Program-made: the position numbers and the translations under genes
Shown: piece after piece, positions 29,802-39,197 of the stretch
How the letters are laid out: every line of letters starts with the position of its first letter
Position numbering within the stretch: the stretch's first letter is position 1
Assembly (NCBI GenBank): GCA_004172865.1
Contig: SEBV01000010.1
Location: 62,001 to 126,000 of the forward strand
DNA: 64,000 nucleotides
Origin: Gammaproteobacteria bacterium
GTDB taxonomy: Bacteria; Pseudomonadota; Gammaproteobacteria; Pseudomonadales; Cellvibrionaceae
Reading direction: 5' to 3'
The notes under the pieces: model-generated
Told to the model about the DNA's origin: nothing
The model's input: only the letters and a program-made list of their open reading frames with translations
Databases searched by the model: none

Positions 29802-30607
29802 ATGAGAACTAAAAATGATAGCTATGTACTTATAACAGGTGCTACCAGTGGTATCGGATTTGAGTTGGCAAAAATTTTTGCTGAACATAAATTTAACCTG
29901 ATCATTATCGCGCGAACTCGCTCAAAGCTTGAAGAAGTTGCGTCAAATTTCTTAAGCAATTACTGAGTGACTGTAATTCCAATTGCAAAAGATTTATTTA
30001 CCAAGGAAGCTGCCTTTGAACTATATGAGGAAGTTATCAACAAGGGATTAGCTGTAAATGTCCTAGTAAATGATGCCGGTCAAGGATTATATGGAAAGTT
30101 TATTGACACAGATATCTTGAGAGAGTTAGATATTATTCAGTTAAATATTAATATCTATGTTATTTTGACTAAGCTATTTCTACGCGATATGGTCAGAGAT
30201 GACAATGGAAAAATTTTAAACGTGGCATCTATTGCCGGGAAGGTGCCCGGACCAATCCGGTCCGTATATCATGGCACTAGAGCTTTTGTGCACTCATTTA
30301 CCGAAGCAATTCGTGCAGAATTAAGTGAGACTGACGTTACTATTACGTCTTTGTTACTTGGCGCAACAGATACAGACTTTTTCAACAAAGCAGAAATGCA
30401 AAATTCTAAAGTTTTGGATGGTGAATTGGCAGATCCTGCTAAAGTAGCTCGCGATGGCTTTGATGCTTTGATGCTTTGATGAATGGCGACGATATGGTTA
30501 TATCTGGAATTAAAAATAAAGCACAGGTTGCTTTAAGTAGTATAACGCCAGATAGCATGCTTGCTAAACAGGTGTTAAAACAGCAGTCACCACACGACGC
30601 GCATTAA
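29802..30607 (+). pseudogene. Short-chain dehydrogenase with internal stop and 8-bp repeat insertion
   Basis: From ATG 29802 (after CGGAGG) the protein has VLITGATSGIGFELAKIF, the NAD(P)-binding glycine motif. An in-frame TGA follows at 29964-29966, then the same frame continues with VLVNDAGQGLYGKF, NVASIAGKVPG and YHGTRAFVHSF. In the last, the catalytic Y-x-x-x-K has R in place of K. Near the end three tandem copies of GCTTTGAT shift the frame; with two copies it would read FDALMNGDDMVISG and end at 30605-30607. Two lesions and the Lys change argue it is dead. Confidence 0.85.
30457..30480 (+). repeat. Triplicated 8-bp tandem repeat in the SDR pseudogene
   Basis: GCTTTGAT occurs three times head to tail. 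Removing one unit restores the SDR reading frame, so the third copy looks like a slippage event. Confidence 0.85.
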
Positions 30608-30693
30608 CGAGTAGTAGTTACCAGCGGAATTGAGCATTGAAGCTTCAATCCCTTTAGCTTTTTTACTGTCAAAACTGCTTGTATGGAGATGAT

Positions 30694-31344
30694 ATGAAGC
30701 CTAAGTATTCCTTTTTAAAAAGAAATGGTCTACTCGTCGTTTTTATCACACTCATGCTACTGACATGGGCGGGCCAAGCTTATACAGGTTGGAACGAAAG
30801 TAATGAGGAGCGCTTACAAAAAAATCTTTCTTTGTATTCCTTTTCGGAATACTTGCATTCAGGACATTTCATCCAGGCAACATTTGAAAATTGGGAAAGT
30901 GAGTTTTTTCAAATGGGATTATACGTTTTTTTAACTGTATTTCTCTTTCAACAAGGCTCCGCAGAATCTAAAAGTCTCGAGAAAGCCGAAGACGTTGATA
31001 GGAACCCCCGAGTAACTGAGGAAGCACCGTGGCCTGTAAAAAAAGGTGGGTGGGTCTTAGCGATATATAAAAATTCTTTAAGTCTTATATTTATGTTTTT
31101 ATTTGTAGGATCATTTATTTGCCATGCCTACGGAACAATGGAGCAAATAAATGAAAAAGAAAATAAATCACTTACACTTTTTGAAGTTTTCACAGAAAAC
31201 AGATTTTGGTTCGAATCGCTACAAAATTGGCAGAGCGAATTTCTCTCAGTAGCAGCAATTGTATTCTTTTCAATTTATTTGCGGCAACATGGCTCGCCAG
31301 AATCGAAACCTGTAGATGCACCTCATGACGAAACTGGGAAGTGA
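30694..31344 (+). CDS. DUF6766 family membrane protein
   Basis: 216 residues from ATG 30694 (MKPKYSFLKRNGLLVVFITL), with GGAG eight bases upstream. Four hydrophobic segments are arranged as two similar halves. Each half has a helix, a HSGHF/ENRFWFESLQ-type segment, and a WESEFFQMGLYVFL or WQSEFLSVAAIVFF helix ending in a FQQGSAESK or LRQHGSPESK motif. This internal duplication is typical of DUF6766. The function is unknown; members often sit in stress islands. Follows the decayed SDR on the same strand. Confidence 0.8.
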   Translation: MKPKYSFLKRNGLLVVFITLMLLTWAGQAYTGWNESNEERLQKNLSLYSFSEYLHSGHFIQATFENWESEFFQMGLYVFLTVFLFQQGSAESKSLEKAEDVDRNPRVTEEAPWPVKKGGWVLAIYKNSLSLIFMFLFVGSFICHAYGTMEQINEKENKSLTLFEVFTENRFWFESLQNWQSEFLSVAAIVFFSIYLRQHGSPESKPVDAPHDETGK

Positions 31345-31420
31345 GAGGACATCCGCGCTGCTCTCGCTTGCTCGCTATTAAAATACATTTCGTTCTAACA
31401 GCATAAGTGGATTTGTTAAT

Positions 31421-33508
31421 TTATGTGAAATGTTTTTCCAATTTAAATAACAAAGTAGAATGGTCTGTCACAATGTATTCGTCATGAAATTGATGAATTG
31501 TTTTGCCTGAATGTGAAAGATCAGCTTCATTAGTATCAACTAAGCGCGTCCAGGCACATCCTTTAGGTGAGAACGGCAGCCTAAAACTCACGGGACCTGA
31601 ATGTGCATTTACTACCAATAACAGTGTTGCATCGTCACCTTTGCGTCGGATACCTGAAGGTTGCGCGCGCCCATCCATCAACATAGCGAGAAAAGCATTA
31701 TCTGTATTATCCCAATCCACTTGGGCCATTTCAGCACCGCTGGTGGAAAGCCATTTAACGTCTTTTACCCCTAAGTCCTCGTTAATCGCGCCGACGAGAA
31801 ATCGACCACGCCTTAATAACGGATGTGAATGGCGAATCTTCAATAAATGTTGAGTAAACAAAACGAGATCTCTATTTTCTTTTTCTAACTCCCAATTCAA
31901 CCAGCTAATGTCGTTATCCTGACAATATACATTGTTATTTCCCTGATAAGTATTTGCGAACTCGTCACCGGCCACGAGCATGGGAGTACCCTGGGATAAA
32001 AATAAGGTGCTTAAAAAGTTTCTGATTTGTCGTTTGCGAAATGTGTTAATGCTTTCATCGATTGTTGGACCTTCGATACCATAATTGCAGGATAAATTAT
32101 TATCATTCCCATCGCGGTTTTCATCACCATTGGCTTCGTTATGTTTTTCGCTGTAACTCACCAAATCATTCAATGTAAATCCATCGTGAGCTGTTATGAA
32201 ATTAACGGTCGCAGCAGGGCGTCGTCCGCGATGGTTAAATAAATCGCCCGACGTTGTAAGACGATTAGCAAGCTCTGGTACCTGCCCGTTGTCGCCGCGC
32301 CAAAACGCCCGCGCGGTATCGCGGAAGCGGTCATTCCATTCCATCCACCCCGGTGGGAAGGCGCCAACCTGATACCCACCTATTCCACAATCCCAAGGCT
32401 CAGCGATTAATTTAATCTGGCTCAATAACGGATCTTGTCGGCACGCAACATTAAAACCATGTTGTTCGTTAAAACCCGTTTCCTCGCGAGCGAGAATTGT
32501 TCCTAGGTCGAAACGAAAACCGTCAACACCCATTTCGCTAACCCAGTAACGCAACGAGTCGGTGACCAAACGCAACACACAGGGGTGAGTGAGGTCAAGG
32601 GTATTTCCCGTTCCAGAATCATTCATGTAATAACGCTGATCACCCGGCATTAATCGATAATATGTTGCATTGTCGATGCCACGCATGGATAAAGTCGGCC
32701 CTAATTCACTTCCTTCGGCGGTGTGGTTATAAACAACATCGAGAATTAATTCGAGTCCAGCCGAATGAATCTCCCGCGCCATTTTCTTAAATTCGGCGTG
32801 ATGTCCGGTGGCGAGATAAGTAGGTTGAGAGGTAAAAAAAGCAATGCTGTTGTACCCCCAATAATTACTTAATCCCTTTTCAACCAAAAGATTGTCATTA
32901 ACAAAAGCGTGAACAGGCAACAACTCAATGCTGGTAACGCCTAATTTTTTGATGTAACTCAATAATTCTTTAGTTGCTAAGCCTTTGCACGTACCCCGCA
33001 CTTTTTCGTCGACTTTTGGGTGACGCATGCTGATACCGCGAACATGTGCCTCATAAATAACCGTATCGTTAAAAGGAACGCGAAATTCTTTTTTATCTTC
33101 CCAATCAAATGTTGAATCGACCACTTTTGATTTAGGTACATAGGGAGCACTGTCGCGCTCGTCAAAACTTAAATCCAAATCGGGAGAGCCAATGGTATAG
33201 CCAAAAATTGCTTCATTCCATTCGAGTGTTCCCACCAATTGTTTCGCATAAGGATCAATTAATAATTTGTTGTGGTTAAAGCGATGACCGTTCTGCGGCT
33301 CATAGGGACCATAAACACGATAACCGTACACTTGCCCTGGAGCGGCATTTGGTAAATAAACATGCCAAATTTCATCGGTATATTCGGGCAATTCAATTCG
33401 TTCTAATTCAATTTTTCCCGACTCATCAAACAAGCACAATTCCACTTTGGTCGCATGTGCTGAAAATAGTGCGAAATTGACACCCTTACCATCCCAAGTT
33501 GCACCCAA
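31421..33508 (-). CDS. glgX: Glycogen debranching enzyme GlgX
   Basis: About 695 residues. It holds a CBM48-type N-terminal domain and a GH13 barrel with DGFRFDLGTILA (nucleophile Asp), IAEPWDCG (acid/base Glu) and FITAHDGFTLNDLV (third Asp), then a C-terminal beta domain. GlgX hydrolyses alpha-1,6 branches of phosphorylase-limit glycogen. No glgA, glgB or glgP is nearby. The frame is open from a TTG at 33508, but family members start earlier: NYLEGNPFPLG is encoded just upstream in the same frame behind a TAA. An ATG at 33576 with MKASTSSKTSSK reads into it only through a frameshift near 33525. The N-terminus may be mutated. Confidence 0.85.
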   Translation of the reverse strand: MGATWDGKGVNFALFSAHATKVELCLFDESGKIELERIELPEYTDEIWHVYLPNAAPGQVYGYRVYGPYEPQNGHRFNHNKLLIDPYAKQLVGTLEWNEAIFGYTIGSPDLDLSFDERDSAPYVPKSKVVDSTFDWEDKKEFRVPFNDTVIYEAHVRGISMRHPKVDEKVRGTCKGLATKELLSYIKKLGVTSIELLPVHAFVNDNLLVEKGLSNYWGYNSIAFFTSQPTYLATGHHAEFKKMAREIHSAGLELILDVVYNHTAEGSELGPTLSMRGIDNATYYRLMPGDQRYYMNDSGTGNTLDLTHPCVLRLVTDSLRYWVSEMGVDGFRFDLGTILAREETGFNEQHGFNVACRQDPLLSQIKLIAEPWDCGIGGYQVGAFPPGWMEWNDRFRDTARAFWRGDNGQVPELANRLTTSGDLFNHRGRRPAATVNFITAHDGFTLNDLVSYSEKHNEANGDENRDGNDNNLSCNYGIEGPTIDESINTFRKRQIRNFLSTLFLSQGTPMLVAGDEFANTYQGNNNVYCQDNDISWLNWELEKENRDLVLFTQHLLKIRHSHPLLRRGRFLVGAINEDLGVKDVKWLSTSGAEMAQVDWDNTDNAFLAMLMDGRAQPSGIRRKGDDATLLLVVNAHSGPVSFRLPFSPKGCAWTRLVDTNEADLSHSGKTIHQFHDEYIVTDHSTLLFKLEKHFT

Positions 33509-33678
33509 TGGAAACGGATTTCCTTCTAAATAATTGAGGACTTAGACGATGTTTTTGAAGAAGTAGAGGCTTTCATATAAATTCCTTAAAAAAATGTGAG
33601 GACACCATTTTCGCTACTAAATTTAAAGCGAAAAAAACTCTGAGATAACGTCAAAGTTACCTCTAGGAAATTTAAATC

Positions 33679-33879
33679 TTAGGTTTGGTCAGGTTGCTCA
33701 GGCTCAGTTGGGCCCTTGGCTTCGGAAGGATCAATTGATCTTTTCAATCCGGCATCTTCCCCGCTTTGGGCAAGACTACTTGCCTGCTTCCAGTGACGGT
33801 CAGATTGACCATCTGGCTTACCTTCTGCTTCCCAAATTTGATGGGCTACTCTACGGATTATCTCATCAGATGTTGACAT
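33679..33879 (-). CDS. DUF2934 family protein
   Basis: 66 residues from ATG 33879 (MSTSDEIIRRVAHQIWEAEG). The helix with RRVAHQIWEAEGKPDGQSDR and then HWKQA is the DUF2934 signature. The tail is acidic and Pro-rich. Function unknown. An earlier in-frame start at 33903 is possible. The family is frequently next to glycogen and trehalose enzymes in stress clusters, which fits the adjacent glgX. Confidence 0.82.
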   Translation of the reverse strand: MSTSDEIIRRVAHQIWEAEGKPDGQSDRHWKQASSLAQSGEDAGLKRSIDPSEAKGPTEPEQPDQT

Positions 33880-34132
33880 ACCAGGCTCCAAATAGAATTT
33901 CATGTCCCAAATCTATAACAATGAATAAGCAATCATCAGTGTGTTGAGTCGCATAGCTATTTTTGTTTCAACCATCTTATATTTTTCTGATTAAAGTTTG
34001 ATAACGAACGGAATATAAACTACCTACTGTTAGTTTTAGCGCTTAGTTCGTTTCGATATTGTCATTATCAATGCGGTTACTTCAATAAAATCGCCATCGA
34101 CATTAGCAAAAATCCTAAACATGGAAATCGGT

Positions 34133-35029
34133 ATGCAAAACGTTGATTGTCTAATCATTGGTGCAGGCCCAGCTGGCTTGACCGCTGCAATATATCTTGC
34201 GCGTTTTAGGCGAAATGTAATTGTTGCTGACGGTGGTCGTAGTCGTGCATCCTTAATTCCAATAAGCCATAACTACCCCGGATTCCCAGAAGGACTTAGC
34301 GGTAAAGATTTGTTGTCTCGCCTACGCCACCAAGCTAAAGCACATGATGTACATATAATGCAGGGAATGGTTAACCGTCTTGAAAACCATGGTGAATTTT
34401 TTGTCGCAAATGTAGAGGGAAAATTAATTGAAGCAAAAAAAGTATTGATTGCAACTGGAATTAAGGATGAACATCCCACTATTGAGAATTGGAATAAAGC
34501 AGTGTCGCAGGACACACTTCGATTATGTCCGATTTGCGATGGTTATGATGTGAAAGATCAAATATTGGGCTGGTATCATCATTAAAATGTTGCCTTGACC
34601 ATTCCCTTTTTTTACGAACGTTTTCCAAAAAAATTACTCTTTTTTGTAATCCCACCGCTATCGATTTGAATTATGAAATCAGACAAAAATTACAGGAAGC
34701 CGACGTCAATATGGTAGAAAACACCATAGAAAGTATATCTTTATTGGAACAACCTGCCATAAAAACTCATGCAGGAAAAAAATACATATTTGATACACTT
34801 TACATAATGTTGGGCGAATAGAAAGGAATTGAATTGGCAGCGAAGCTGGGAGCAAATATAAAAGAGACCGGGCAAATTATTTCTCAACGAACATCAAGAA
34901 ACTTCTGTGAGCGGACTTTACGCTGCTGGTGATGCAGTGAATTCCTTACATTAAATAAGCGTTGCAATTGGCAACGCTGCTGTTGCCGCAACAGATATGC
35001 ACAATAAGCTGCCACACAACTATCGGTGA
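34133..35029 (+). pseudogene. Thioredoxin-reductase-like FAD/NAD(P) oxidoreductase, broken
   Basis: The start ([20 protein letters not shown]) has the FAD-binding GxGxxG motif. [12 protein letters not shown] and [10 protein letters not shown] follow; the CPIC matches the redox CxxC site of thioredoxin-reductase-like proteins. After about 34565 frame changes and stops appear (TAG 34819, TAA 34953) through TVIGNAAVAA-like text, where ETSVSGLYAAGDAVNS marks the C-terminal FAD motif. The stop is at 35027-35029. The NAD(P)-binding middle is damaged. Likely full length before decay. Confidence 0.85.
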
Positions 35030-35117
35030 GACTTACATTTTTTTGAGTGTGTTGTCGAACAGATCATATTTTTTAAAATTGTAATCCTGCCTTTTCTATT
35101 AAATATGAGGATTTATT

Positions 35118-36152
35118 ATGAAACCTTTATCACTGCTTATTGCATCATCAACTCTACTTGTTACTTCACTGAGCTCTGCCGTATTTGCCGAAACAACACC
35201 GCCAAAGACGGATGCAGATATGCAAAAAGTGTTAGATGCACTCGCAAGTCTCAACGGAAAACCGATTGAAGATTTAGATCCAGGGGAAGCACGTATTCAA
35301 CCTACTCCTGCGGATGCCGTGAAAAAATTATTACAGGACAGTGGTAAAAGCACGGCTCCTGACGCGAGTATATCGGTTAAGGAAATCAGTATTCCTGGGC
35401 CTTTCAGTCCTATTCCCGCTTATACATTTACCCCCGAAGGAAAAGGCCCATTTCCTGTATTAATTTATTATCACGGTGGCGGCTTTGTAATCGCGAATAC
35501 TAAAACATATGAGGCTTCTGCACGTGCTTTAGCAAAAGGTGCCAAAGCCGTTGTGGTTTCGGTTGATTATCGCCAAGCACCAGAAAATAAATTTCCAGCT
35601 GCGACTGATGACGCCTTCGCTGCTTATAAGTGGACACTGGATCATGCCAAAGACATCAACGGTGATGCAAAACATATCGCTGTCGGTGGTGAAAGTGCAG
35701 GTGCAAATTTGGCCACTGTCGTGTCATTAATGGCGCGCGATAAAAAAGTACAATTACCAGTGCATCAGTTACTGGTATACCCGGTTGTAAGTGATGATAT
35801 GAGTTCACCATCGTACAAACTCAATGAAGATGCAAAGCCACTTAATAAGGATATGATGAAATGGTTTTTCAAATATTATGCAGCAGATCCTAAAAACCCC
35901 TACGCACTTCCAATTAAAACCGACTCCCTAAAAGGCTTACCATCTGCAACAATTATCACCGCCGAAATCGATCCATTATTATCAGAAGGTAAAGCTTATG
36001 CCGACCGCTTGAAAGTTGAAGGGGTTAACGTTGACTACCGTGAGTATAAAGGTGTAACCCATGAATTTTTTGGCATGGGCGCTGTAGTTAAAAAAGCGAA
36101 AGATGCAGAAGACTTTGCGTCAGCCAATTTGAAAAAAGCTTTTGCTAAATAA
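35118..36152 (+). CDS. Secreted alpha/beta-hydrolase esterase (HSL-type)
   Basis: 344 residues with a signal peptide (MKPLSLLIASSTLLVTSLSS, cleavage near AVFA). The hormone-sensitive-lipase family oxyanion motif HGGGF is at about 118-122. The nucleophile elbow GESAG follows (Ser near 193), with EIDPLLSEG for the Asp and VTHEFFG for the His. It should hydrolyse short acyl esters in the periplasm or outside; the natural substrate is unknown. GAGGATTT lies before the ATG. A terminator follows, so it is monocistronic. Confidence 0.93.
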   Translation: MKPLSLLIASSTLLVTSLSSAVFAETTPPKTDADMQKVLDALASLNGKPIEDLDPGEARIQPTPADAVKKLLQDSGKSTAPDASISVKEISIPGPFSPIPAYTFTPEGKGPFPVLIYYHGGGFVIANTKTYEASARALAKGAKAVVVSVDYRQAPENKFPAATDDAFAAYKWTLDHAKDINGDAKHIAVGGESAGANLATVVSLMARDKKVQLPVHQLLVYPVVSDDMSSPSYKLNEDAKPLNKDMMKWFFKYYAADPKNPYALPIKTDSLKGLPSATIITAEIDPLLSEGKAYADRLKVEGVNVDYREYKGVTHEFFGMGAVVKKAKDAEDFASANLKKAFAK

Positions 36153-36165
36153 TCTATTCCCACTA

Positions 36166-36193
36166 AAAAGCCACTCCAGTTTGGTTGGCTTTT
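36166..36193 (+). terminator. Rho-independent terminator of the esterase gene
   Basis: AAAAGCCA and TGGCTTTT flank a 12-nt loop, followed by CGCTTCTCT. It begins 13 bp after the stop. Confidence 0.75.
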
Positions 36194-36255
36194 CGCTTCT
36201 CTCTTAATTTTTTGAATAACCTACATCGTCAATTTTTCGATATCGCTGGTAACTT

Positions 36256-36987
36256 TTAGTTATATTTTTCTTCAATGATATTCTTTAGTGTTAATGCGTT
36301 TCGAGGTGCAAAGCCACCGATATCGTTATTAAGGTAGACGTAGGGTGTAATATGATTTTTCTGCCATTCGACTACATTTTCTGCCCATTGCTCAAGCATT
36401 CTATTTGGATATCCACCGCTATACTTTTCGCCATTCCCGTGAAACCGGACATAAGCAATTTTAGAGGTTACCACATCTGGTGTAATACTTCCGGGCATAT
36501 CGTGAATACAAAAACCGACATTATATTGACGTAATAAGGCAAACATTTCATCACGTAACCAATCACGATTCCTGAACTCAAAAACATAATCATTCGGGCG
36601 TGGAAGTGCTGTGAGAAACTCCTCCAATCGAACACCGTTATAATTCCATGTTGGAGGAAGCTGAAATAGCACTGGCCCTAATTTATCGCCCAGTAAAAGA
36701 ATTCGATTAAAAAATAATTGAAAGGCATCATCAGAATCCTTAAGCTTTTTATTATGTGTGATAAAACGACTCGCCTTTACCGAAAAAGTAAAGTTCGCAG
36801 GTACCCCTTGCTTCCAAGATAACAACGAGTGTTCCGTAGGTAACCGGTAGAACGAATTATTAATCTCTACTGTATCAAAATGTTTTAGATAGAGATTAAG
36901 ATATTCATTAGGTTTGGCATATGTGGGATAAAAGTTGCCACGCCAGTGGAGGTAGTGCCAACCCGAACAACCTATGTGGATCGCCAT
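36256..36987 (-). CDS. DUF72 (YecE-type) protein
   Basis: 243 residues starting MAIHIGCSGWHYLHWRGNFY. Conserved DUF72 blocks are FDTVEINNSFYRLPTEHSLL, FTFSVKASRFITHNKKL, PVLFQLPPTWNYN, YVFEFRNRDWL and YVRFHGNGEKYSGGY. The fold is a TIM barrel with a conserved polar pocket; its reaction is not known. The ATG lacks a strong RBS. The same strand continues from a stress-type cluster upstream (37040-38405). Confidence 0.9.
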   Translation of the reverse strand: MAIHIGCSGWHYLHWRGNFYPTYAKPNEYLNLYLKHFDTVEINNSFYRLPTEHSLLSWKQGVPANFTFSVKASRFITHNKKLKDSDDAFQLFFNRILLLGDKLGPVLFQLPPTWNYNGVRLEEFLTALPRPNDYVFEFRNRDWLRDEMFALLRQYNVGFCIHDMPGSITPDVVTSKIAYVRFHGNGEKYSGGYPNRMLEQWAENVVEWQKNHITPYVYLNNDIGGFAPRNALTLKNIIEEKYN

Positions 36988-37039
36988 TTTTGCATTTCAC
37001 CTATCATTAACTCTGGCACCTTTAGGTACAGAAATATAA

Positions 37040-37408
37040 TTAACCATGATGCAAAGCATTAATAAGCTGCTGCTTACTCATGGTCGAACGGCCCACGATA
37101 TTTTTAGCGCGCGCTTTTTCAAGCAAACTTGCTTTGGTTTCTTCGCTACCAGATCTTTCCCGTGAAATTCCGTGTTTGCTCGCTACCGCTTTGTGAGCTG
37201 AATCCTTCCTGGCGGCCTTGTTAGTTTTTTCTGAAGTATGCTCCCCAGAACCACCATGTTCACCACCACCCGACTGCTTGTTCACAGTAGCCCATGCGCG
37301 CTTTTCGGCCTCATCTTTTGAAACACCTTTGTGTTCATAACCATTTTCAATATGCTTCGCCTTACGTTTTTGCTCATCAGAATATTTATCTTTATCGCCA
37401 CGTGCCAT
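37040..37408 (-). CDS. Plasmid-stabilisation-like stress protein with Rho-N-like end
   Basis: 122 residues starting MARGDKDKYSDEQKRKAKHI. The N-terminal half (KGVSKDEAEKRAWATVNKQS) is the short family often annotated as plasmid stabilisation protein, related to ChaB-like domains. The C-terminal KASLLEKARAKNIVGRSTMS then KQQLINAL is a Rho-N/SAP-like nucleic-acid-binding helix pair. Strongly basic. GGAG precedes the ATG. Actual function is unverified. It may be co-transcribed with the SDR gene 94 bp upstream. Confidence 0.78.
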   Translation of the reverse strand: MARGDKDKYSDEQKRKAKHIENGYEHKGVSKDEAEKRAWATVNKQSGGGEHGGSGEHTSEKTNKAARKDSAHKAVASKHGISRERSGSEETKASLLEKARAKNIVGRSTMSKQQLINALHHG

Positions 37409-37502
37409 GATAATCTCCTCAACAAACTATAAATAGGATGGTTAAACGACAGTTTATGTCTGGTAGTTATTTCTGACCAAAAATGCCCTGCCATATTTCT
37501 AT

Positions 37503-38405
37503 TTATGGCAAGTGTTCGCCACCAGTTACGCCAATAACTTCAGCAGTGATATAACTTGATTCCTGCGACGCCAAAAAAACAAATGCCGGTGCAACTTCCG
37601 CCGGTTGGCCGGGACGCCCCATAGGAACTTTTTCACCAAAATGTTTTAATTTTTCATCGGGCTGACCGCCGCTTAATTGCAACGGCGTCCAGATCGGGCC
37701 AGGTGCAACAGCGTTAACGCGTATGCCTTTCTCAATAAGCGTTTTCGCTAAACTTTTTGTAAAGGCAGTAATCGCCCCTTTTGTGGATGCGTAAGCAAGC
37801 AGACCTGGCGACGGCTGATAAGATTGAATTGAGGTGGTGTTAATAATTGCAGAACCCGGTGGCATATGCGGTGTCGCGGCTTTGGTGATCCAAAACATTC
37901 CAAATACATTCACTTCATATATTTTTTTAAATTCTTCGGAAGGAATATCTTCTATATGTTCAGTAAATTGTTGCTTACCGGCATTATTTACTAAAATATC
38001 TATAGAGCCGAGCTCATCTACTGCCTGCTTTACTAATTGTTTGCAAAAATCTTCATTAGAAATATCGCCAGGAATGTAAACGGCTTTGCGACCTTCCGCT
38101 TCAATATATTTCATGGTTTCTGTCGCATCAACTTCTTCGCTGGGAACATGAGTAATAACAATGTCAGCACCTTCGCGTGCAAATGCAATTGCCACAGCAC
38201 GGCCTATACCAGAATCAGCGCCCGTTATTAATGCTTTGCGGCCAGCAAGTCGTTGCGATCCACGATAGGTTTTTTCGCCGTGATCTGCCTGTGGTTTTAA
38301 TAATTTATCCAAGGCTGGTTCAGGTTGGGAGGGATCCGGTTCAGCATGCGGAAGCGCATATTGATAACGCGGATCTTGCATTGTGTATTGATCGGTGCTG
38401 CTCAT
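37503..38405 (-). CDS. SDR-family oxidoreductase (YghA-type)
   Basis: 300 residues. A ~45-residue N-terminal extension with RYQYALPHAEPDPSQPEPAL precedes the Rossmann core. Motifs: ALITGADSGIGRAVAIAFA (cofactor), NNAGKQ, catalytic Ser in NTTSIQSY, and YASTKGA (catalytic Tyr and Lys). The extension and overall layout match YghA-like or glucose-dehydrogenase-like SDRs of stress clusters, whose substrates are uncertain. GGAG before the ATG. A conserved C-terminus with ITAEVIGVTGGEHLP indicates a full-length enzyme. Confidence 0.93.
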   Translation of the reverse strand: MSSTDQYTMQDPRYQYALPHAEPDPSQPEPALDKLLKPQADHGEKTYRGSQRLAGRKALITGADSGIGRAVAIAFAREGADIVITHVPSEEVDATETMKYIEAEGRKAVYIPGDISNEDFCKQLVKQAVDELGSIDILVNNAGKQQFTEHIEDIPSEEFKKIYEVNVFGMFWITKAATPHMPPGSAIINTTSIQSYQPSPGLLAYASTKGAITAFTKSLAKTLIEKGIRVNAVAPGPIWTPLQLSGGQPDEKLKHFGEKVPMGRPGQPAEVAPAFVFLASQESSYITAEVIGVTGGEHLP

Positions 38406-38933
38406 AACAATCTCCTAAACAAATTAAAGGACCTAGATTTTCGTGCCGTTCATTCATACTCTCAGTACGGCATATAACAGTAAAGTTTTTTAATGTCGCC
38501 TAAGAATGAAAATGCCTGGTATCAGGGATTGTTTTCGAACAACTCCGTCTTGCACTATCAAGAGAAGCTTTACGTGAATTCTACGATTGACCTACGCAAC
38601 TATCTCACTTTACCTATTAAAGTGCCACCGACCATCTTATTGTCCACGTTGAAATGAAAGTATTCAATTATGGAAGCAAAATCATTTGTGAAGCTAAAGC
38701 AATCATTATAATTTTTGACGTGGAAATTCTTGTATGTAAAATACTTCTGAACTATCCATTTTTTATTTACGTAATGATAAGACTACATAAATCGCAGTTG
38801 ATATTTTCATTAAACTTACTGTCATCACATTTGAGCGTCGTTGGCGTTCGTTAACGTACATTCACATTAGTTTAGTTTATTAGTATCAAATTAATGCAAT
38901 ATTGCAGATATGGTGTCAGTTGAGGGTGTTACA
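38406..38933. other. Intergenic region
   Basis: 528 bp between divergent genes. I see no gene, RNA or repeat. GAGGGTG at about 38921 is the RBS of the next gene. Promoters for both flanking genes must lie here. Confidence 0.4.
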
Positions 38934-39197
38934 ATGAACTTTATCACTTGGATTATAGTAGGTGGAATACTTGGTTGGTTAGCGAGTATTGTAATGAAAA
39001 CAAATGCCCAACAAGGCATTTTTCTAAATATTATTGTCGGTATAGTGGGCGCCTTTTTAGGTGGATTTCTATTATCCCCGTTATTTGGAGCAGGCACGAT
39101 TAACGGTAATGACTTTAGTGTAATGGGATTACTAGTTTCATTCCTAGGTGCCATCATACTTCTCGGAATTATCAATTTCTTCCGTCGCCGTAGATAG
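38934..39197 (+). CDS. GlsB/YeaQ/YmgE-family stress membrane protein
   Basis: 87 residues from ATG 38934 (MNFITWIIVGGILGWLASIV). Three hydrophobic glycine-rich helices: the first, then IFLNIIVGIVGAFLGGFLLS, then LLVSFLGAIILLGIINFF, ending in the basic RRRR-type tail. This is the transglycosylase-associated (YeaQ/YmgE) family, small inner-membrane proteins induced by general stress. GAGGGTG lies upstream. Monocistronic. Confidence 0.9.
   Translation: MNFITWIIVGGILGWLASIVMKTNAQQGIFLNIIVGIVGAFLGGFLLSPLFGAGTINGNDFSVMGLLVSFLGAIILLGIINFFRRRR

Noticed and set aside
1-35029. Frameshifts as uniform sequencing errors
   Set aside because: Long genes in the same stretch (ligD, nhaD, the 1054-aa kinase) are intact, while broken genes usually carry several lesions, missing ends or in-frame stops. 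Single-lesion cases such as glgX remain open to this explanation.
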